Shown here: positions 40,770 through 46,082 of the stretch, one piece after another
Position numbering within the stretch: the first letter of the stretch is position 1
Layout of the letters: each line of letters opens with the position of its first letter
Source of the DNA: Thermobifida fusca NBRC 14071 = JCM 3263
GTDB taxonomy: Bacteria > Actinomycetota > Actinomycetes > Streptosporangiales > Streptosporangiaceae
NCBI RefSeq assembly: GCF_001592045.1
Contig: NZ_BCWB01000022.1
Coordinates: 1-46,082 of the forward strand
Length of the DNA: 46,082 bases
Direction of reading: 5' to 3'
Made by a program: the position numbers and the translations under genes
Notes under the pieces: model-generated
Seen by the model: only the letters and a program-made list of their open reading frames with translations
Told to the model about the DNA's origin: nothing
Database searches by the model: none

Positions 40770-41435
40770 CTATTCGAAACGCATCGACTCGGCGTTCTCC
40801 GCGCGGCGGGCAAACACCTGGTCCCTCATCTCCTCCATGGCTTTCAGGACCTTCTTGCGTTCCCGCTTCGACAACCGGTCGATGTAGAGGCGTCCCAGCG
40901 TGTGGTCGGTCTCATGCTGGAGGCAGCGCGCAAAATAGCCGGAGCCTTCCACGGTCACCGGGTTGCCGTCACGGTCGAAACCGGTGACCCTCGCGTACGG
41001 GGCGCGGGCAAGTTCGGCGTGCGGGCCAGGCACCGACAGGCAGCCCTCGTTCTCCACCACTAGCCCTTCCTCTTCAGCCCCCCACGTCTCCAGCACCGGG
41101 TTGATCACGTGTCCCACGTGACGCACCCCGTCGTCGTCAGGGCAGTCGTAGACGAACACACGCAAGTCCACCCCCACCTGGTTGGCGGCCAACCCCACGC
41201 CTTCGGCGACGTACATGGTGCGGAACATGTCGTCGATGAGCGTGTGCAACTCGGGGGTGCCGAACTCCGTGACGTCGGCGTTGCGGCGGTGCAGGACGTC
41301 CTCACCGACGACGGTGACCCGCAGCACCTTGCCGCGGGCGGCTTCAGGCGCCCACGTGGGGTAGGAGTCCACTGGCTTGCCTTGGACTCGGACCCGGGTG
41401 TCGATGGAGCTTTCGGACACGTGCTGCTCAGACAT
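40770..41435 (-). CDS. def: Peptide deformylase
   Basis: 221-residue peptide deformylase. All three motifs are present: GVGLAANQ (79-86), EGCLSVPG (130-137; Cys132 metal ligand) and HETDH (174-178; two metal ligands plus catalytic Glu175). It removes the N-formyl group from new proteins at the ribosome, using Fe2+ or similar metal. The first ~35 residues are an extension relative to minimal bacterial enzymes, as in several actinobacterial copies. Many actinobacteria have more than one def gene; nothing here (no fmt or priA neighbour) shows that this is the main copy. The extension of ~13 residues after the last motif ([14 protein letters not shown]) is typical. Confidence 0.95.
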   Translation of the reverse strand: MSEQHVSESSIDTRVRVQGKPVDSYPTWAPEAARGKVLRVTVVGEDVLHRRNADVTEFGTPELHTLIDDMFRTMYVAEGVGLAANQVGVDLRVFVYDCPDDDGVRHVGHVINPVLETWGAEEEGLVVENEGCLSVPGPHAELARAPYARVTGFDRDGNPVTVEGSGYFARCLQHETDHTLGRLYIDRLSKRERKKVLKAMEEMRDQVFARRAENAESMRFE

Positions 41436-41742
41436 CGCTTGACTCGTCTTTCCAGATGATCGGGCGGCCGCCGCACCGGGCTAGGAGACGGGTGGCCGTA
41501 CCCCGGACGTCGTAGCGCCAACAGTTCGGGCATGGTACCGGTGACCGCACCCCGGTGTTCCTGACGATAACGGACACTCGGGAGTGGGATGTCCCCGTCC
41601 AGGGATGGTGCTGCGCACGTCGCGAGACGAACCGTGCCCAGGAAGCCGGTCCCGGCACTGTTCCCACTATGCTCGGGAGCCTTCCCCGCCATGCCCTGCT
41701 TTCGCCGCCGCGCACAGTCACGGCCGTGCCGGGGTGCGGCCC
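41436..41742. other. Gap between def and HAD genes, no gene seen
   Basis: About 300 bases. The promoter of def must lie here (minus strand) and the HAD gene ends here. No strong stem, operator or reading frame with family features was found. Confidence 0.4.
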
Positions 41743-42426
41743 CTACGGCGAGCGATCCGCAGGATCCGCGGTGAGCAGCCAGTCCACGAGCTCCACCACT
41801 CCCCTACCGTTGGGGTGGGCGGTGACCCGGTCGCTGGCCTGCTTCACTGCTTCCAACGCGTTGGCGACCGCCACCCCGTGCCCGCACATGCGCAGCATGG
41901 TGCAGTCGTTCTCCGCGTCCCCTACCGCGACCGCGGCCCGCGGGGAATGCCCTAGGCGACGCAGGGCAGCGGCCACCCCTGACGCCTTGTCCACCCCGCG
42001 GGGGAGCACCATGACGGCGCCCTTGTTGTGGATCACCTGCAAGGCCAGGCCCAGCTCTCGGATGCTGTCGTCGACAGCACGGTCGTGCGGGTCACGAGTA
42101 GCGACAATCACCTCGCCGACGGCGAGCGGGTCCACGCCGCGGGCGCGCAGCCGGGCCAAGAACTCGGCGGGAGGCGGCGCAGCCAGCGGCCAGTGGACAG
42201 GACGCCTGGGATCGTAGAGCACCCCGCCGTTTTCCGCGACGACCAGGTCGAACAGCGCCACGTCGGGGAAGACGCTGCACAGGTCGTCGAAACGGCGGCC
42301 GGTCGCCAGAACGAGACGGCGGCCTGACGCGGCCAGCCGCGCCAAGGCGGCCACGACCGCGGCGTCAACCTTGCCTTCTGAGGCGAGTGTGGCGTCATAG
42401 TCGCAGGCCAATACGTGGTACTGCAT
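41743..42426 (-). CDS. HAD-superfamily phosphatase, class IIB
   Basis: 227-residue HAD hydrolase. Motif I is CDYDATL (nucleophile D9, D11), motif II region VLATGRRFDDL, and motif III/IV GDAENDCTML near the C-terminus; the cap between them is of the C2B type, so it belongs with Cof/sucrose-phosphatase-like sugar phosphatases. It likely removes phosphate from a phosphosugar or cofactor. ATG 42426 is chosen because GGAG lies 6 bases upstream; ATG 42438 is an alternative with no ribosome site. Monocistronic and divergent from the MFS gene. Confidence 0.88.
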   Translation of the reverse strand: MQYHVLACDYDATLASEGKVDAAVVAALARLAASGRRLVLATGRRFDDLCSVFPDVALFDLVVAENGGVLYDPRRPVHWPLAAPPPAEFLARLRARGVDPLAVGEVIVATRDPHDRAVDDSIRELGLALQVIHNKGAVMVLPRGVDKASGVAAALRRLGHSPRAAVAVGDAENDCTMLRMCGHGVAVANALEAVKQASDRVTAHPNGRGVVELVDWLLTADPADRSP

Positions 42427-42845
42427 ACCCGTCTCCATCGGATCGGGAATATTTCGCCGCGTCCCGCCCAGCCCTCGAATGCGGGGAAGCGGAGTGTGGC
42501 GCGTGGTCTTATCGGACGCGCACCGCCGCGGTGGCGGCCCTCACAGCCCGCGGTTTCCCCTGCGACGACGCTGTTTCGGGAACGTGCCGCACGTCACGCC
42601 CCCATAACCGGATTTCGGTGGATTATCCCTGCCGCCCCGTGTTGTTGTCAGGCGCGTATCCCCGCGAGGTTCTGGTCTGACCTCGGTCGGGACTTCTGGT
42701 TCTCGTGCGAACCGCCTCCGTGTGAGGGCACGACGGAGGGGACACCCCAGGTGTTCCGAGTGCGGCCCCAGCGGATTCTCCTGCGCCCCCGTCTGGCGCA
42801 CCGTCTTCCTGTCTCGTCCCTTCGACGTGTTTCCGGAGTCTGCCG
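42427..42845. other. Divergent promoter region between HAD and MFS genes
   Basis: About 420 bases without a credible gene. Both promoters should be here. I found no convincing -35/-10 pair, operator dyad or RNA structure by eye. Confidence 0.4.
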
Positions 42846-44168
42846 TTGTCTCTGACCGCTCTGCGTTCTCGCACGCCTGTGATCTCCGCCGTGCTCCGGG
42901 CGCCCGCTCCTCGGCGTCCGACCTCTGCGCCCCGGCCGCAGCAGCGGCCCCAGCGTTCCGCGGCGCTGCTGGTCTTCGTGCTGAGCCTGCTGACCGCCAC
43001 GAGCGCGCTGGCCACTGACCTGTACCTGCCTGCCTTCCCGGAAATCGCCGCTGACCTGGGGGCGACCGAGTCCCAGGTGCAGTTGACCCTCACCGCGATC
43101 ATGGTGGGTCTGGCCGTGGGACAGCTCGTGCTCGGCCCGCTCAGCGACCGCTGGGGGCGTCGGCTTCCTCTCCTGATCGGCGCGGCGGTGTTCACCCTGT
43201 CTTCGCTCGCCAGCGCGGTAGCCCCCTCCACGGAGGTGCTGAGCGCCCTGCGGCTGCTGCAAGGCTTCTCCGCCGCGGCCGGCGCGGTGATCTCCCGCGC
43301 CGTGGTCCGGGACATTTTCCACGGAGAGGACAGTGCCCGCTTCTTCTCCCGACTGTCTCTGCTGACCGGAGTGGCGCCGATGGTTGCCCCGATGCTGGGC
43401 GGCCAGCTCCTGCTGGCCGGCTCCTGGCGGCTGCTGTTCGTGGTGCTCGCCCTGATCGGCGTGGCGAACCTGGTCCTGGTGTATGTGGCGTTGCCCGAGA
43501 CCCTGCCCCGCACTCCGGCTGCCGGCCGCGGCACCCAGCGCGGCTCGGTTCTGGGTGCGCTGCTGCGGCTGCAGCTCGACCCGCGGTTCATGGGGCCGAC
43601 CCTGGTGATGTCGCTGAGCTTCGCGATGACCTTCACCTACATTTCCGCGTTCTCCTTCGTCTCCGAAAGCGAATTCGGCACCACCCCGCAGCAGTTCAGC
43701 CTGATCTTCGGGGTCAACTCGCTGGGCATGGTGCTGGGCAACCAGGTCAACACCATGCTGATCAACCGGATGGACGGCCCGCGCCGGCTGTTGGCCGGGC
43801 TGCTCGGCGCTCTCGCCTCGGTCGCTGTCCTGGTGGGTCTGGCGATCTCCGAGCAGGCGAACGTGGTCGTCGTAACCGCCGCACTGTTCACGATGATGTT
43901 CTTCACCGGGCTGATCTCGCCCAACGCTACGACGCTGGCGATCGCCAGCCAGCCCTCCTCGGTGGCGGGCACCGGTTCCGCCCTGCTGGGCGCGTTGCAG
44001 TTCGCGATCGGCGGCGGCCTGGCCGCGACCACCGGCATGGGGGAAGGCGGCGAGGCGAGCCTGCTGTCGATGTCCGTGGTGATGCTAGTGACCGCGGCCG
44101 CGGCCGGCGCGGTCTTCGCCGGGTGGGCGTTCCTGGCCCGCCGGGTTCCCGCGCCGCGCACCGCCTGA
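42846..44168 (+). CDS. Bcr/CflA-type MFS multidrug exporter
   Basis: 440-residue twelve-helix major facilitator transporter of the DHA1 Bcr/CflA type. First-helix motif TATSALATDLYLPAFPEIAADLGA, motif A GPLSDRWGRRLPLL between helices 2 and 3, and motif LLQGFSAAAGAVISRAVVRDIF (helix 4, the antiporter-type arginine) are all present. It would expel drugs such as bicyclomycin-type compounds or sulfonamides by proton antiport. The basic N-terminal tail of ~35 residues is unusually long. TTG 42846 is accepted since CGGAG is 7 bases upstream; a later start would cut into the tail only. A terminator follows. Confidence 0.92.
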   Translation: MSLTALRSRTPVISAVLRAPAPRRPTSAPRPQQRPQRSAALLVFVLSLLTATSALATDLYLPAFPEIAADLGATESQVQLTLTAIMVGLAVGQLVLGPLSDRWGRRLPLLIGAAVFTLSSLASAVAPSTEVLSALRLLQGFSAAAGAVISRAVVRDIFHGEDSARFFSRLSLLTGVAPMVAPMLGGQLLLAGSWRLLFVVLALIGVANLVLVYVALPETLPRTPAAGRGTQRGSVLGALLRLQLDPRFMGPTLVMSLSFAMTFTYISAFSFVSESEFGTTPQQFSLIFGVNSLGMVLGNQVNTMLINRMDGPRRLLAGLLGALASVAVLVGLAISEQANVVVVTAALFTMMFFTGLISPNATTLAIASQPSSVAGTGSALLGALQFAIGGGLAATTGMGEGGEASLLSMSVVMLVTAAAAGAVFAGWAFLARRVPAPRTA

Positions 44169-44193
44169 TTCCAGGCTGGAAGGTTGGTGGTTA

Positions 44194-44224
44194 AAGGGCC
44201 GCTCCGTGCAGAGGAGCGGCCCTT
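44194..44224 (+). terminator. Terminator after the MFS gene
   Basis: A perfect 12-bp stem AAGGGCCGCTCC (44194-44205) with its complement at 44213-44224, 7-base loop, 26 bases after the MFS stop, then TTGTCCTGTC. Confidence 0.9.
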
Positions 44225-44554
44225 GTCCTGTCACGACTGCTTAGACGCACTGGCTGGGCCAAGGCGTCGGCTCCCCGCGGGATTCGCCGGTGCGTACCCT
44301 CGCAGGATCATCGGCAGCCCTGGAGTGTCCAAGGTGGGCCGCGGCTAGGTATCCCGGCCGACAGCAAAGGTCTCGTATGGCGTGCCGCGAGCCGTGCAGG
44401 AAGCCGGAGTCGCTGCTCGGCGCGTACTTACGCGCTCTGTTGTTGCGCCACAGGGGCGGCATTCCGGCTTGTTGCTGTTTTCAGGGATTGGGATGCTTGT
44501 CTCTTGCGTCTCATCGAAACGGAAATGGCAAGCTGGCGGGGCGAAGGTGCGGGT
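44225..44554. other. Gap before the TPR gene, no gene seen
   Basis: About 330 bases with lower GC than the housekeeping genes. No frame has recognisable features. The promoter of the TPR gene should lie here; I could not pick clear boxes. Confidence 0.4.
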
Positions 44555-46082
44555 ATGCGGCGACGTTCACTCTGGTCGTTTCTCATAGCAGGGTTTTTCG
44601 CGCTGGTGGCCGTGGCTCCACAACTGCTGGCCGCCTACCAGGTCACTGTGCCCTGGGCAGTGACTGTGGCTACCGTGATCGCCGCATTGGCCGCACTAGC
44701 GCTGGGGGCATGGCAGCACCGCTACGAGCAGGACGCTACACGCCGTGACGAGCAAGATCGTGCCCTCAGCGAGGGCTGTCTGACCTTACCTTCGGGCAGG
44801 CTCCCCAAAGTCCGGGATTTCAGTAACCCCCGAGACTGGGGGGTGCACCCTGCTGCCACTAGCGGTGCAACCGCGTCGATACCGCCTTTCGTGCCCCGTG
44901 ACGTTGACGAAGAGCTCCGCACCCACCTTGCCACGAGTACGTTTGTGCTAGTGGTGGGGGACTCCACCGCAGGCAAAACCCGGTGCGCTTTCGAAGCAGT
45001 CCAAGCCGTACTTCCTCACCACACTCTCATCATCCCCACCACTGTCTCAGGGATTGCCGCTGCTTTGCGGGCCGCTGAGCAGCACCCCAAGTGCGTGCTG
45101 TGGCTCAACGACATCAACACCTGGTTTTCTGCCCCCGAGCTGACCCGGGAAGCTGTCTCTCGGCTGCTCGCCCCCGCTCGCCGTGGGCACCGCGTCGTAG
45201 TGGCCACTCTGCGTGCCGCTGAAGAGAATCAGTGGCGCACTATTCCCGAGGACAGCGCGGTCGCAGACACTCATCGCAAGGTCCACGACCTGCTGAGCCG
45301 CGCCCACCGTATTTTCCTGCCCCGCCTGTTCACCCCCGCTGAGCGGGAACGCGCCCGGAACTATGCCCGCGATCAGCGGATCGCCGACGCTTTGCAGCAG
45401 GCCGATGAATACGGGATCGCTGAGTACCTGGCCAACGGCCCCCAACTGCTGGCGGAATGGGAGAGCGCGTGGAGTGCGAACACCGATCCCCAGGCGCCCA
45501 GCCACCCTCGCGGCGCCGCTCTTATTGCAGCCGCTGTCGACCTACGCCGCGCCGGCTATGCTTCCGTGCTCCCCCGGCGTCTCATCGAGGAGGTGCACGG
45601 CCACTACCTTGACCAGCAGGGCGGCCACCGGCTCAACCCCGAGGCCCTGGACGACGCCTGGCAGTGGGCCACCCGCCCACGCCGTGGCACCACCCGTCTT
45701 CTCACTCCCCACGATCCTGACCACGTCGACGTGTTCGACTATCTGGTCGACTCCGTCCAACGCCGCACCCGGGCAGGTGATCACGTGCCCGAACACGTCA
45801 TCACCACCGCTCTGACCTACGCCGCCGCGACCGACGCCCACTCCATCGGTATTACCGCCAAAGCCGACGGCCGCTACCGACTAGCCGAACACGCCCACCG
45901 CCAGGCCTACACCACACGCGCTGACGAGCACGGCCCCACCCATCCCGACACCCTGGATAGCCGCAACAACCTCGCCCTGGCCCTGCACGACCTGGGACGT
46001 TTGGAAGAAGCCGAGACCGAGTACCGTGCCGTCCTCGACGCCCACCGCCGCATCCTCGGCGACAACCACCACCGCACCCTCG
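44555..46082 (+). CDS. Membrane-anchored P-loop/TPR protein, 5' part (runs off the window)
   Basis: Open for 509 codons to the window edge with no stop. Start ATG 44555 with GAAGG (44543-44547) 7 bases upstream. Two membrane helices (about residues 5-27 and 31-52), a short linker, then a nucleotide-binding domain: Walker A GDSTAGKT at 135-142, Walker B-like VLWLND at 181-186, followed by a sensor-like VVVATLRAA. A helical region leads to the first tetratricopeptide repeats (HPDTLDSRNNLALALHDLGRLEEAETEYRAVL), of the TPR_12 type common in actinomycete signalling and STAND-type proteins. Codon use is less GC-biased than in neighbours, including TTA at codon 78, suggesting an accessory gene. Role unknown; a STAND-like sensor or defence protein is one option. 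Confidence 0.85.
   Translation, partial: MRRRSLWSFLIAGFFALVAVAPQLLAAYQVTVPWAVTVATVIAALAALALGAWQHRYEQDATRRDEQDRALSEGCLTLPSGRLPKVRDFSNPRDWGVHPAATSGATASIPPFVPRDVDEELRTHLATSTFVLVVGDSTAGKTRCAFEAVQAVLPHHTLIIPTTVSGIAAALRAAEQHPKCVLWLNDINTWFSAPELTREAVSRLLAPARRGHRVVVATLRAAEENQWRTIPEDSAVADTHRKVHDLLSRAHRIFLPRLFTPAERERARNYARDQRIADALQQADEYGIAEYLANGPQLLAEWESAWSANTDPQAPSHPRGAALIAAAVDLRRAGYASVLPRRLIEEVHGHYLDQQGGHRLNPEALDDAWQWATRPRRGTTRLLTPHDPDHVDVFDYLVDSVQRRTRAGDHVPEHVITTALTYAAATDAHSIGITAKADGRYRLAEHAHRQAYTTRADEHGPTHPDTLDSRNNLALALHDLGRLEEAETEYRAVLDAHRRILGDNHHRTL

Noticed and set aside
1-46082. tRNA, rRNA, CRISPR or insertion-sequence features
   Set aside because: No tRNA T-arm pattern, rRNA motif, regularly spaced repeat array or transposase/terminal inverted repeat pair was found on reading both strands.

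Overview
The window is GC-rich, dense DNA from an actinomycete. GTG and TTG starts, 4-bp ATGA/GTGA overlaps, sugar importers without their own ATPase and intergenic stems without U-tracts all fit. A thermophilic, plant-polymer-degrading Nocardiopsaceae (Thermobifida-like) is a reasonable guess, but no rRNA or other marker here proves it. There are no tRNA or rRNA genes, CRISPR arrays or recognisable insertion sequences.

Layout. (1) 1-3606: organosulfur block with a partial SsuB/TauB-type ATPase, its permease, an NtaA/SnaA-family FMN monooxygenase and, behind its own palindrome, a TauE/SafE sulfite-exporter-type protein. (2) 3667-5388: a lone cytochrome c oxidase subunit I gene, then about 700 bases without a credible gene. 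(3) 6098-8099: an ABC exporter behind a textbook 19-bp-spacer MerR/SoxR-type promoter. (4) 8379-11742: three overlapping genes (Baeyer-Villiger-type monooxygenase, alpha/beta hydrolase, SDR) recalling the mycobacterial mymA-lipR-sadH order. (5) 11967-14039: OafA-type membrane acyltransferase with an SGNH domain.

(6) 14151-37366 is a large carbohydrate-acid region. It holds a sugar ABC importer (binding protein and two permeases), three Gfo/Idh/MocA oxidoreductases, an alpha-ketoglutarate-semialdehyde-type dehydrogenase, a DUF6807 (PmoA-like) protein, an SDR epimerase/dehydrogenase, a LacI regulator, and a second operon with an enolase-superfamily acid-sugar dehydratase, a 5-dehydro-4-deoxyglucarate dehydratase, a xylose-isomerase-like TIM barrel and a DUF993 protein. 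Together they could oxidise a sugar or uronate through aldarate and 5-keto-4-deoxyglucarate to alpha-ketoglutarate. Four LacI-type GGnAAGCGCTTTCC-like operators at four promoters suggest one regulon. Between the two halves sits a separate GntR-controlled block (25347-31956): a TctC-TctB-TctA importer, a DapA/KDG-aldolase-family lyase and a fused DhaK-DhaL kinase whose active site departs from known dihydroxyacetone kinases. This is the best candidate for an undescribed pathway.

(7) 37367-38360: about 1 kb without a credible gene but with several inverted repeats. (8) 38361-42426: minus-strand housekeeping genes (cyclase/formamidase family, CMP/guanine-deaminase family, an unknown protein, VOC protein, peptide deformylase, HAD phosphatase). 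(9) 42846-44168: Bcr/CflA-type MFS exporter. (10) 44555 to the end: 5' part of a large membrane-anchored P-loop plus TPR protein that runs off the window.
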